A DNA stretch of 64,000 nt from Durusdinium trenchii (Eukaryota > Sar > Dinophyceae > Suessiales > Symbiodiniaceae). The DNA is taken from assembly GCA_963970005.1 (NCBI GenBank), contig CAXAMN010026672.1, positions 521,354-585,353 on the forward strand, given 5' to 3'. The notes beneath the pieces are model-generated. The model was not told the DNA's origin, did no database searches, and saw only the letters and a list, made by a program, of their open reading frames with translations. Shown in pieces: positions 1 to 10,461 of this stretch. Position 1 is the first letter of the stretch; every line of letters starts with the position of its first letter. The position numbers and the translations under genes were made by a program.

Positions 1-30
1 CACAGCAAGATGAAATGGTCACAGTTGTTC

Positions 31-781
31 TCATACCATGCAGCTTGACCACCGGCATTGGGATCCCGCTTCCAATTTTATGCAAATACCAGGCGCACCC
101 GGCAACTGCACAATGTTTGGAGGTCCAAGGATCAGGGAGAAGAGTCGAGTCATGATCCCCATGTAGACATAAAGCCACCCAAACACATACCTGGTGACAT
201 TGTCATACCTTACGGTTGACTTGGCGACATACGGCTGAATGTAATCCATCACGTAGGTGTAATTCGGGCTGTTGGTGATTAGCCTCCAAACCTGAGTCTC
301 ACCTCGAAACTCTCGCAATGGAACATCCGACCCAGCGCCTTTCTGAGCGTCACTCGTGTCTGGGATGGCATTGCCAATCCTTCTCGGAAACTGCAACCTG
401 ATTTGTTTCACATTCCCTGGTGCATCAGCCACCAAATGCACTTTCAAATCGCAGTTGATTGGATTTTGACCTACAGGCACGTTTCCTCCAGCGGGTATTG
501 CCACTTCACCCGAAAACAAAAAAAGGTTCAGAATTAGCCACCCAGTCCCAGTTGCCAAACCCTGCCCCGCCGACGACCACCAATGCGTTCTCAACACCCT
601 GCACATTGGATGTGCCTGTTGCCCATTGGATCAAATCATCTTTCTCTGGCAAGATCGCAGTTTCCAAGCAGTCCTTGACATTCTTCAAAAGACCACCCGA
701 ACCGCAAAATGGTTGGACCGTTGTCTTTCCGAAGACCCCATCGATCGGGCCTCCGTGCTGGCGCCTACAAAGTTCAAACAA
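31..781 (-). CDS. Unrecognised coding region, two frames, 3' part
   Basis: Two overlapping minus-strand open frames (506-781 and 31-606) look like one coding region that changes frame at the T-rich run near 510-520. The upstream part carries the segment QPFCGSGGLLKNVKDCLE and ends in NSEPFFVFG; the downstream part is rich in beta-type segments (VAIPAGGNVPVGQ, YTYVMDYIQPYVAK). Protein-like composition over about 240 residues argues for real coding. The frame change could be an intron, an indel or an assembly error in a homopolymer. I do not recognise the family. The 5' side carries a 45-bp direct repeat. The region ends close to the window edge. Confidence 0.4.
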
Positions 782-815
782 CCAATTGATGCATCTCAGA
801 ATGAAATTCCACAGC

Positions 816-1028
816 TTTGAAGTCTCATTCGTGCTTTGAACTTATATAGGTGTGTAAGAGATATAGCAACATAGCATTTATACGGACCCAGGGTAGCTAC
901 AATTCAGTTGCCAGGTATAGCACTTCTATTTCCCTTTCCGTCAACCGCTAGATAACCTTGAGAAACGTGCAGCAATCCATGGATTTGAAGACTCATTAGT
1001 GCTTTGACCTTATATAGGTGTGTAAGAA
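816..1028. repeat. Pair of about 45-bp direct repeats
   Basis: The segment at 816-860 (core cttatataggtgtgtaag) recurs at 984-1028 with about four differences, 168 bp apart. Both lie upstream of the minus-strand coding region at 31-781, so they may be a duplicated promoter-side piece or an old target duplication. No function can be read from the sequence. Confidence 0.75.
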
Positions 1029-1299
1029 GGTTATGCATTCACAGCTGCAGGAAGCTACAACACATCGGCCTCTGTAAAACTACAATTCAGATGATGCAAA
1101 TGATGCAAGTTGCATTTCTTGCATCACCACCCCTCAAAAATCAGAAAAACTCAACCTCAAAACCTTACTTCCGCGCACCCCTCTCCCCCACCTAATTTCG
1201 AGTTTACGTGGTACTTTCTCGGGCCACCCCCCCCAGACCCCCTACTTACTCATTTCGTTCGCCAAACACAACTCAGCTGGCGTCTTCTATGAAGGCTGG

Positions 1300-2018
1300 C
1301 TTTCGTAAAATTATATACAAAGCGTTCATTTCAAAAGCAAGACGTACTCTCTAGAAGCAAATTAGAACTGCATAAAAGACACAACTAGATTAGACAAACA
1401 CATGATTTAAACACAAACTGCAAAGAAATTAAATTGAAAGGAAGTAGCCATTAACTAGAAGTAAATTTGGATTGAATTCAAATTCAAACATATAATATGG
1501 AAGTTACTCAACATTAAAACTGAAGTGAATGATAACTTTACTGTAATTAACATCTAATTACAGTAGATTTAAGTTTATTTGAATTTGATGTCAATTAGAA
1601 TTGAATTAGAATTAGGTCATTCAGGATGTCAATTGTGTGTTGCTTTCTTGAAGGTTGCTTTCTTAAAATCAACCCCCCAGCGAAACCCTCTTTCTAGAAT
1701 AAAGTAATAACTAAATGAGAATTCAATGTGTATTGAATTAGAAATATATTTGCAATGAACTAGAATCGAGTTCAAATAAGAATTGAATTAACCAACATTA
1801 AATTGTTAATTAAAATAGAACTAAACTAGAATTGTAAAACAACTGAAATTGAATGGTTTTGGTTTTAACATAGCTGAAACTAAAAAATGAATTGAACTAG
1901 AATCAAATTAAGATTAATATAGAGCCAATCAAATTTAATATAGAGCTAATCCAATTTAAATTGATAATCAAAAAAGAATTAACTATAGAAAAAAGGTAAA
2001 CATTTGGGGGGGGTAGCG
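1300..2018. other. AT-rich degenerate simple-sequence tract, no gene
   Basis: About 700 bp dominated by degenerate permutations of gaattagaattgaatt, far more AT-rich than the flanks. No reading frame of note. It ends in a short G run followed by the (TA)n block. Confidence 0.75.
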
Positions 2019-2037
2019 TATATATATATATATATAT
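2019..2037. repeat. (TA)n microsatellite
   Basis: About nine TA units directly after a G run and the bases tagcg. A similar block next to a G/C run occurs at 7421-7442 beside the spliced-leader copy. Confidence 0.9.
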
Positions 2038-2039
2038 CA

Positions 2040-3340
2040 TAACCAGTGGGATCCAGTTGTTAGCACATGTGATCTTTTAAAAAAAAGTATACATGGTGGT
2101 TCCAATTCGACATCCGGTTCGAACGGAATGGGGGTGCTGGTTCCTGGGTTTTTTGGTGGCAACATGTGGCTGCCGATTTGGGGTACACTGACCGACCCTA
2201 GGTCGGCCAGTCCCACCGATCATGTCATTCTTCGGTCGTCGCGTGCCTCCAGAAAGTTCTGGGTGCCACCAGCTGCAAGGGTGCACAAATAGCCAAAGCT
2301 GCTGTGGTGGTAGCCTGGGCCGTGGAATGGTGGCCATGTTTCTTCATTTGTGGTGGGTGATGGGTTGGAATCTGGATAGAATCACCTCCCCTCCAAGAGT
2401 GGGCTTACCTGGCTGGACACGGTCGCTGGATGAGCGCATCGTTTCGTGGAAGCGAAAAGTCGAAAAGTGAAAAGTCGAAACGTCGCCTTTTCCGTCGAAA
2501 AGTTTCAAACATTCAAAAAAGGCGAAAAATCGAAAAGTTTTCAACTTTTTGTTTTTTGAATTTTTGCGCGCTGGTCTACGTTGCGTGATGCATGTGGCCG
2601 CATGGCAAGGGGTTTGTGGGGTTCGAGAGGCTAGTGCTTGGAACCCCGCAAACCGGGCAGCCTGGTTGACTCTTTTCTGAAAATTACGCTGGCACAGAGC
2701 CCAGATAACAACCGATCACACAATCAAACAAATGGGGGAAACGAGTAAGTAGGGAGGGAAAAGGGAGACAAGGCAACAGCAGATCACACAAGTGGGGAGA
2801 CAAGCCGCCGATGACACGGCAGCAATGGCAGACATACCGCCGATGACAAAGACAAACCATGAAACCAGGCGATCACATGGGCAGAGTGACGACACAAAAC
2901 ATGTGGGAGACAAGGGGACAGGGCAGCAGAACACGCTGATCATGGCGAGGGGACCAGGCAGCGGCGACTGACAAAAACGTTTCAGACTAGACTTGAGATA
3001 CCTAAAGGCACTAGAACGCGCTCGACGCGTTGCTGAGTTCAGTCGACACATTTTGCAGTTTTTTCGCGGTAGTTTGGCCAAAGGGTCGCTCCTTCAAACA
3101 CTTGAAACATCTTGCAACATGTGCCCCGGCGCTGGCTCTTGCAGTCTCTGTGAGCCTTCGGCCTGACGTATCTAAACCACATTTTCCTAGACCAAAGGTG
3201 GTGATATGTCTACCGACGATTGAATCAACCGGCATTGCGCCCGCAAATTCAAAACAACTCCAGAGCCGAGAGCCCGTGACAGGCACAGAAAGCGACAGGC
3301 TTGAAGTGATATCCGAAACCGAACCAAGGCGGAAAAAATC
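2040..3340. other. No convincing gene; degenerate repeats
   Basis: Open frames here are short and overlap on both strands. Around 2450-2560 there are repeated gaaaagtcg units that also form a self-complementary stretch with ttttcaacttttt. Around 2730-2980 there are loosely repeated agacaag/gatcaca units. I see no exon signals tied to a credible protein. Confidence 0.5.
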
Positions 3341-3346
3341 CACTGA

Positions 3347-3436
3347 CCCTAGGGCTCCAAGTACCTTCTTAGAAGGTGTTTGGAGAGGGTTTAGAGGGTG
3401 CAAATACCTTCTGAGGAGGTACTTGGAGCCCTAGGG
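3347..3436. repeat. Foldback element, family 2 (CCCTA-type)
   Basis: A 90-bp palindrome. The left arm starts ccctagggctccaagtacc and the right arm is its reverse complement over about 30 bp with two differences, leaving a loop of about 30 bp. The inner end of the arm holds CCTTCT-AGAAGG, shared with the copies at 42325, 54114 and 56618. No coding capacity; resembles a very short MITE. Confidence 0.85.
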
Positions 3437-4360
3437 TGAACCAAACTTGAGATGAGGGATACACGAAAGGTCCAAGAAGACAAGCTCCCAGGTGCATACC
3501 CCAGTGTTGCGGAGGGGCCTGAGCCTGGAAAACAGTGGTGACAACAGCTTGCGGTCCCGGTTCCCCCCGGTTCCATCCCTCCCTCTCCCACTTGTGCAGC
3601 TCCATGTGGCGCTGGGCATGGTTGGGCGCTTCGATCGCTTCGCAGCTTTGCCAGGCCTTCAGAAGCTGCTCCCAGTCGAGCTGCGACCTGAAGAAAAACA
3701 CACAAGAACTGCGTACCAGCAGTCACAATTGGAGGAAGTCGGGGTGCCCCTGTCACATCTACGGCCCCTGGATGGGACGAAGCAAACCCAACCCCAAGCT
3801 CTGTGACTGGTGGTATGAGTGGATTGAGAGATCGCACCAATGTCTTCAGCTCGGTTCTTTGATGATATGGACCAACATCTGTCGGATAGACATCTTGGGA
3901 TGCCGCCATCTATACTCTGAAACCACAGCTGTTTAGATCACTTGCTTGGATTTGGGCTGGAGCGGACAGGATTTCTTTTTTCGGGAACGGAGTATCATGG
4001 AGTATGATGGTTTTTTTTCTGCTCTTTTTGGTAAACATCATTATGCCATATGATGCCTTCCTGCACGTGCGTGCGTGTTGTCTCCTTGAGAATCCTTTTG
4101 TTTCCATGGCGAACTCGTTGCAAGCAATGTGTTCTAACCCATTTGTCAAACCCAAAACAAAGATCAACCAATACCCGGCGAGAAACAACCTGTCTGGCCT
4201 CTAACCACATACAAAACACCCGGGTTCCCAAGGTACACGGGTCACCTCTCGAGGTATGAGAGGCATTTTTCGCGAAAAACTCCGGAGCCGTGTCTGAAGC
4301 CCAATGGAGGAGATCGCTATTGCATCGCAATTGCTTGGGTATATCCCAGACACCCTGGAT

Positions 4361-4448
4361 CCAGTGGATAATGATGATGCTTAAGTTGCAGGCCGACATC
4401 CGTAAAATAGTGAGAATTGTTTACCAACGGTTACAGGTTTACTGGGAC
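4361..4448. repeat. Dispersed repeat, family 3
   Basis: Shares ccagtggat-atgatg, gttgcaggcc, aaaatagtga-aattgtttac and ggttacaggtttactgg in the same order with the copies at 17506, 40402, 59370 and 62489. The ends are inversely related, so this too is a small foldback-like unit of about 85-110 bp. Confidence 0.75.
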
Positions 4449-5455
4449 ACCAAGCTGCACCGAGCTATGTCACCAAGTCAAGTCAGCCAGCAGAATCTGC
4501 TTGGGCTGAGAGAGCTTATTGTGACCTCATTTGTTTGGGTCTTTGGCATCAACTGACCGGATCAAGATCCCAGCCGACAGAAGCCCCCAGATCTTTTGAC
4601 TGTGCAGGGGTCAAAAGGCAGGAAATTCTGCCTACAATCAGTGCGGTTAGGGAAAATCCAGGTATACGAGCATATACAAGCGTAACCACATGTATTTCCA
4701 TGGTGTCTATACACTTCAAACCACCAAGTCCTGCTGCCAGAACCTGGCAAGTCCTGCTCTTCCCTCCGGGGTTCCTGGCAAGTGCTGAATTTCTGGGGGC
4801 AGCAGCTGCCAGTAGCCACTCCGATGGCTTAAGACTTGCTCCACCGTCACCTGGTCAACCAAGTGACCAAGTCGACGCCGGTTTCCCCGACCCCGCTCTG
4901 CTGGGAAAGTTTGAAGAAAACACTTGAACTATGCGTCATATAGTAACTATAGTACAACCAATTCCAAGCAACTCATCAAAACGGCAGGGGTTCTGGTTGG
5001 TCTTTCTTTTTGTTCTTCGGCTGGGTACAATAAGGAGCTAGAGGAAGGTCACGCGTGCGGTCCGGTCTCAAGAGGAAGGTCACAATATTACAATTAACTT
5101 GTCCACTGGTCATCGAATCCATTTGATCAAATCCATTACCATCATTACATGACTCTTTTTTTCGGAAAAGCACCTAATTGACATGGCACCATCCACATCA
5201 TATGGGGGGTTTATGAATTCTAAGAGTCTACCATACTGAATCATAGGCAGTGCCGATCCGTCCGTGTGCCATGTCATCGGTCATATGATGGCACCAAAGG
5301 ACCGACCGAACAGAAGACCATGGGTCAGATGAACAGAAGCAACTTCTACGTCCGACCTACAGGAGAGGTGTTGACCTACCAGGGTTTCTGGAAACGTTCC
5401 ACCTCGGAGCCATATACCAAGCAGCACCAACAACTCTGCCAGGTCACCGTTCTTG

Positions 5456-5510
5456 AAACCTGCTGTTAGGGCCCTGCCCAACCCTCCATGTCGGAGACCT
5501 GGCAGGGGTT
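5456..5510 (+). repeat. Single copy of the 80-bp unit duplicated at 55577
   Basis: The segment gggccctgcccaaccctcca and the following tgtcggagacct match both tandem units at 55577-55728, about 50 kb away. It marks a dispersed repeat family. Confidence 0.8.
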
Positions 5511-6227
5511 CGGTGCTGGTATGTGCACGTGTGTTGATCGAGTTCTCTTCCTCAGCTTCTGCTCCTTCCAAAACGCTCCTGTCCGGCTCAGTCCCCTCAC
5601 CGGCGGCTTGAGCGGAAGCTGGTCGGAGAGTTTGAGCTTCTTGCGACGGAGCAAATCCAGCAGAGCAAAGGACACCTGGGAAGCCGGAGCGACACGCGAA
5701 CTGAGTGGGCTCCTGGCATCGCGACTCGAACGGAGCGATCGGACGCTACGAACGGGGCTCCTGGCCTTACTACTAGGAGGAAGGACACCACTAGGAGCAA
5801 AGGACACGCGAACAGGCCTGACCTTAAAGCTCATCGGGCTAGCCTTCTGTTGCTTGAGTGACTGGACAAGCCCCGCAGCGAGCGAAATCCTCCCGTGCCG
5901 GGAAATCGAACCCAACTTTCGACCGAACTTCATCCTGTTCTTGTTGAGTGGGACACCTTCTTCTCCAAAAGGTTCCGAACCGGAACCCTTTCAGGTGATC
6001 CAGGAACTGAACTCCAGGGGGGACTACCTGTGGAACCCAACCCTACGAATTTGTCGTGTCTGATGGAAAACATTGTGTTTTGGCTCCACTTGACTAAGAA
6101 CATTGTGTATGTTCTTTCATCTTCATCTCTGCCAGATCATGAGCTTGCGGCACTTTGAGAACATTCTTGAACAATGTCGTCCCATCTTTCGGAACACCTG
6201 GATTCCGTTCTTGATGTTGGACGACCA

Positions 6228-7392
6228 TCAACTGTCCATTTCTTGGAAGGGCGATTCTTGCAAATGCCCAATGATCGCGATTGAGGCTCCTGGTGGAAAG
6301 CTCAAGATGAGGACTCGAAGTTGAGCCAGGTCCAACTTGATGCCTTCACCTTTCTGTTCTGAAGTGAGCTCTGAAGCCTGCGCGAAAGGACCAGCTGCGC
6401 TGAATGAGAGTTCATTCAGATCAGCACAAATGATCAGAGGGCATAGCAGATTCTTCGCAAGATATCTCCCTGTGAGGAAACTTCGACGTAGTCCAGAGCA
6501 GACAATGGCCGCAGTCTTCCAGCTGCGCATCGTCTGCAAATTCTCGTTGAGTTTGGTCTAAATTCCTACAGGGGGACACCCCCCCATTCCAAGTGTCTCA
6601 TCAATAGGAGCATAGATGTCCCAGTTGGGCTCGCCCTAGTTCGAAGACCACTCAAGCTCCTTTGGATGAGCCAATCTGTGCTGTGTGATACGAATGCTGG
6701 CAGCAAATAGAAGTTCTGGACTTGGCATTTGGGACATTTGCTAGGGATGTATCTCTTCGGTTCAAATTTGTGTTCACAAGGTTTCTCAACCGATCCAAGA
6801 CACTGGTCTTCAACCAGGAGATTCCCGAGCAAATCAGTTGATCGTCGCTGCACTTCAGTCTTCGTCCTTTCTTTCGTGATGGAGACCTTTGCAGTGAGGA
6901 ATTTGACAAATCCACTGCCCTCAAATAGAGGTGCCAGAACCAATTCAGCATCCTTTCTTTGACATCTCAATTCCTGGCTTGTCTGTTCAATCAGCATAGA
7001 CCGAACCACACCATATTGGAATTGATGAATTGGATGCTTTGGCACCTCTAGGCTTTGAAGGTCGTCCAGCTGCTCTGCACTGATACGATCTGCCTTGTCC
7101 ATTGCAGGATCACACCTTGAGTACCCACCCTCTTTGCCAAAGACTCCCCCTACATATCCTTCTAGAAACCATCTACCTTGCCTATTGGGAGTCTCCTTCC
7201 ATACATACAACACCAACCCTTTGGTTGGCTCCCACCACCAACTTCTTGCACTCCGGGGCTTCTTTGCCCCTCCACCGGCTCTTGAGCCTCCGGCTTTCTG
7301 CCTTCCTTGCTTTCATCTCCTTTCGAGGATCCGGCTTCGGCCTTTCTTGCCTGCTTCTTCCCCGCCTGCGGACCACAACAGTGAGATAAAAG
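6228..7392 (-). pseudogene. Spliced-leader-headed retrocopy of an unknown gene
   Basis: Directly downstream (minus strand) of a perfect spliced-leader copy comes about 150 bp rich in Lys/Glu/Gly codons, then an uninterrupted 217-residue frame (6566-7216) holding PSKCPKCQ and a charged segment TKERTKTEVQRRST, then another frame at 6228-6539. There are no clear intron signals. Switching between frames suggests decay. A spliced leader is added to mature mRNA by trans-splicing, so its presence in genomic DNA fused to a coding-like sequence implies reverse transcription and reinsertion. I do not recognise the source protein. The neighbouring reverse transcriptase element is a possible source of the enzyme. 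Confidence 0.55.
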
Positions 7393-7414
7393 CTTGAGCC
7401 AAAATGGCTACGGA
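7393..7414 (-). other. Dinoflagellate spliced-leader relic (dinoSL)
   Basis: The plus strand begins cttgagccaaaatggctacg and ends gga. Its reverse complement equals the whole 22-nt dinoflagellate spliced leader, with T at the variable first base. It is followed on the minus strand by ctttta rather than the gta donor found after the leader in SL RNA genes, so this is a leader already spliced to an mRNA and not an SL RNA gene. Confidence 0.9.
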
Positions 7415-7420
7415 CCCCCC

Positions 7421-7442
7421 AAATATATATATATATATATAA
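7421..7442. repeat. (TA)n microsatellite
   Basis: About eleven TA units between the 5' end of the spliced-leader retrocopy (minus strand) and the start of the DNMT retroelement (plus strand). It may be the target at which one or both inserted. Confidence 0.85.
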
Positions 7443-7562
7443 TATAAAGCTGTTGGGCTCCAAAGGCCGACAGCTGGCGGTGATCGGCCCACCCGTGGCC
7501 TGGTGCCTACCCCGTGGTAGACGCTAGGTGTCGACAAGGGATCCACCACCTGGTTCCTGGCC

Positions 7563-9093
7563 GTGGTGCTGGCTTTTCGTTTAGCGGATCCCTTGTGGTT
7601 GTTTGCCATGGCTTGGAAGCAGGTGCTCGACCAGGTGCAGGAACCTTTTGGCCCTCGCATCAAGGCATTGACTGCTGCCCTATCTTCACCGTGTTGGGAG
7701 ATCGATTTGGGTGACAGGACTTTGTTTTGTGGGGTGGTCATGAAGATTGACGGGGACTGGATGGACGCTCGTTTGTTCAAGTTCACCCCATATCAGGGTT
7801 TCTGTGACACTGAAGAATCCAAAGGTTGCAAGCTCTTCATCCCACAACTTGATAGCCGACCTGTCAATTTGTATGCTGGAGCACATTTCACATGTGTTGG
7901 CGCGTGCAAGAAGCCCAAGGAGGACATCCGTATCTTGGCTGACAATGCCGCCATTGGCGCTCGGGCCGATTTCGCCCCAGATATGTCCTGGGGGTTCGTG
8001 CACCAGTTCTCCGGCTCATTCTCGGGGTGGTCCCAAGCTGTTCAGTGGCTGGCAAAGTCTGAATTTGATTTTGGGGCAGGACAACAAATCGAGATCGATG
8101 CTGATGCAGGCATTGGAGAGGTCTGGGCTCAGCAGGACGGCCACGCCATCTTGCGTTGCCCTATCTCGCATCTCGGCAATTGGAATCCAAGTGAACATCA
8201 AGGTGCAGGGTGTGGTCAGTGACCTTTCCATTGTCAATCTCAACCAGTTCCAGGTCAACAGTGTTCACACACTGAGCCCGCCCTGCCAGAGTTGGTCTAA
8301 AGGCGGACGTGGCAAAGGACTTGAGTCCATGAACGGATATGCCTTCATCGAGGGTCTCCTGCTCGCTCTTTGCTGCCAACCGGTAGTCCTTTGTGCCGAG
8401 TGCGCTGATGATTTCATTTCGCACACACATGCCTCCGTGGTCTTGCATTTGGCCTCGATCATGGGTTTTAAGCAAGTGTGGAATAAAGTTGTTCCCTTGC
8501 ACTCGATCTCTCCCCAGAATCGAACTCGTTGGCTAGCCACATGGATTCGAGCCGATGTCAAGGCTTTGCTTCTCGATGTCACCATCAAACCGTCCATCAG
8601 TCCACGACCGGGTTGGACCGATGATGCATACCGTTTCGTTCTACCAAGGTCATGGACGAATCAGATGATCCTCAGCGACACCGAGAATGCCTTTTATGCA
8701 GATGCAGCTCTGTTGCCGCCTGCCAAGCGCCGATGCCTAGGTGCCAATCCCTCAGCACAGCAAGTGCTGTTCGCACGGTTGCCAGCTGATTCAGATCCAC
8801 TGCCAACACTATGTGCTGCCTACACCGAGCAACACAATTTGAGCAGTGCGCACATCGCTGACAAAGGCATTTTTGCGTCACTTCAAATGCTGCCAGAAGG
8901 GTTTGCTTTCTTTGACCCTGCCACTTTCGTGGTTCTCCTGGGTGCCACTTCTGACCTCGTCTTACCGGTCAAACTTGGCGAAGCATTCCGTGGCATTGGC
9001 AATGCGATCGCTATCCCACACGCACTTCTACCACTGCTCATTGGCTTCCAGTCCATCCTCTCCCACAGGATCGACATCCTTGGACTTATCTGA
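7563..9093 (+). CDS. Retroelement C5 cytosine DNA methyltransferase, frameshifted
   Basis: Predicted AdoMet-dependent DNA cytosine-5 methyltransferase. Frame one (7563-8222) starts best at the Met in MAWKQVLDQVQE and carries motif I (HQFSGSFSGWSQ) and motif II (IEIDADAGIGEVWA). Frame two (7747-9093) carries catalytic motif IV (SPPCQSWSKGGRGKG, Cys180 of that frame), an ECAD segment in place of the usual ENV of motif VI, motif VIII (SPQNRTRWLATW) and motif X (FRGIGNAIAIPHAL, near residue 419). The switch falls at about 8160-8210 and needs a one-base shift, so the copy is broken unless frameshifting is programmed. Catalytic residues remain. The stop at 9093 ends the domain just after motif X, and the peptidase-like ORF follows. 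Likely role: methylation of element or host DNA. Confidence 0.85.
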
Positions 9094-9243
9094 TCCTGTT
9101 GGGAGAACAGGCTCACCGCCTACAACGCTCTTGTCTTCCAGCAAGAGCAATGGGTACACATCATCAGACACACAAGTGCGACCAAGTTCCTTGGTGCACG
9201 CAGCACAAACCAGCAAGGTGGCACCATCTTCATTAGTGTCCAT

Positions 9244-10461
9244 TTGGAGTCAGGCCTATCCAGCAAAAGCACCTGCGCTCCGACAGCTTCAGGGGGTTGC
9301 ATCCTTCGCACCCTCCTCACTGGACCGCGCACCCTCCTCACTGGACCGCCGGGCCTCCTACAGACCATCTGTTTTCAGCACGAGCATACCGAACACCTCC
9401 AGGCGATTACTGCACAAGAGCTTGCCACCACATCCACACATTGGCACCTCACGTGCGGCACACATATTGTGGGCACTCTTGCCATCCAGCAACAGTCGAA
9501 CCACCAACTTTTGCACGGCAGCCCCACGGGCACAAAACCAGACATCCAAGAAGTTGTCATCTCGGATACTTTGCCATACGAACCGCAGCCAGTCCCACAC
9601 AGCTGCTCACCAATTCAAGTGCACCAGCAACATGCGGATGAGACATTAGCACAACTGGCAAAGCTGAATGTTCTCCAGCTCTTCGACCACTACACCATCC
9701 CACACTATGGGAACAAGTGCAATTTCTCGATCCTGGAGCCCCGTGATGGACTTTCCTTCACATGCTGGGTTCCATCCAACTTCCATGACCAAACCGTGCT
9801 CCAGATCCGAGAAGCCTCGAAGTGCACCATACAAGCATACAAACAGCTGATCATCGACACCCTCCATTCGGTCGTCATCCTGTGGTGTGATGCAGAAAGC
9901 CACCAGAAAAGCGTCATTCTGCAAACATCCAACCTCCTCCCTATGTGGAGCTGCATCATCTCGACACCAGCTGACACAACGCAGGAGTTCATCCTCGACG
10001 GCAAAACCTTTTCCATCACATCCATCAATCTCCAGCCACCTGGCACCACTCAGTGGTTGCCTACCAATGGAGATCTCCTCAAGCTCCAAGAGACCACACC
10101 AGTCCGAGCAGGAGGACACCATTTGGCAGGAGCCCCTGCCTATTTGCTTGCAGGAGCAACATTCTCGCAGCGAGCCGAGTTCAGCACCAACACTCATGGC
10201 TGGCTCGCCACGGATGAAATGGCCTTCATTGGCCAAACACTGCATTGGCACAGCCCGGCCTCTCCCAAACATGCCCCACCTGTGTACTGGGATCCGGATA
10301 CCACCGAATTTGAGGAAACACCTTTTGGACAGCCGCTCTTTGGGAACAACACGGCCACTATCCTTCCAGTGTTGGCAGGCAACCATTGGTGCGCCCTTGA
10401 AGTTGAGCGCCAAGCACAACAGTTCAGGTGCCACGGCACCTGCGCACCCGCATCATCCTAA
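9244..10461 (+). CDS. Retroelement ORF, first papain-like peptidase-type unit
   Basis: A 405-residue frame in the same phase as the methyltransferase ORF but separated from it by 150 bp. The N-terminal part is unrecognised and Thr/His/Gln-rich. The C-terminal part has GWLATDEMAFI, a WDP segment and then AGNHWCALEVE (His381). The partner Cys (HLCGW) lies about 52 residues further on, in the next overlapping frame. A His-Trp about 50-65 residues before a Cys-Gly-aromatic is the arrangement of Ulp1/C48-type papain-fold peptidases. The assignment is inferred from pattern only, and the expected Asp and Gln are not clear. It overlaps the next frame by 34 bp, so an indel probably splits one domain. 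Contains a 21-bp tandem duplication at 9308. Confidence 0.6.
   Translation: MESGLSSKSTCAPTASGGCILRTLLTGPRTLLTGPPGLLQTICFQHEHTEHLQAITAQELATTSTHWHLTCGTHIVGTLAIQQQSNHQLLHGSPTGTKPDIQEVVISDTLPYEPQPVPHSCSPIQVHQQHADETLAQLAKLNVLQLFDHYTIPHYGNKCNFSILEPRDGLSFTCWVPSNFHDQTVLQIREASKCTIQAYKQLIIDTLHSVVILWCDAESHQKSVILQTSNLLPMWSCIISTPADTTQEFILDGKTFSITSINLQPPGTTQWLPTNGDLLKLQETTPVRAGGHHLAGAPAYLLAGATFSQRAEFSTNTHGWLATDEMAFIGQTLHWHSPASPKHAPPVYWDPDTTEFEETPFGQPLFGNNTATILPVLAGNHWCALEVERQAQQFRCHGTCAPASS
9308..9349. repeat. Perfect 21-bp tandem duplication in a coding frame
   Basis: gcaccctcctcactggaccg plus one base is repeated exactly at 9308-9328 and 9329-9349. It adds seven codons without changing frame, which gives the repeated TLLTGP segment. 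A recent slippage event. Confidence 0.95.

Larger units (their letters stand above)
3440..6225. other. Intergenic region with dispersed repeats, no credible gene
   Basis: Open frames are short, overlap in several frames and lack recognisable motifs. The region holds a family-3 repeat (4361-4448), a single copy of the unit duplicated at 55577 (5456-5510), and around 5680-5810 the dispersed ctaggagcaaaggacac / ggcatcgc motifs also seen at 43730 and 56150. Confidence 0.5.

Noticed and set aside
5466..5933. Arg/Ser-rich minus-strand protein
   Set aside because: Derived from dispersed ggagcaaaggacac/ggcatcgc repeats, also open on the plus strand.
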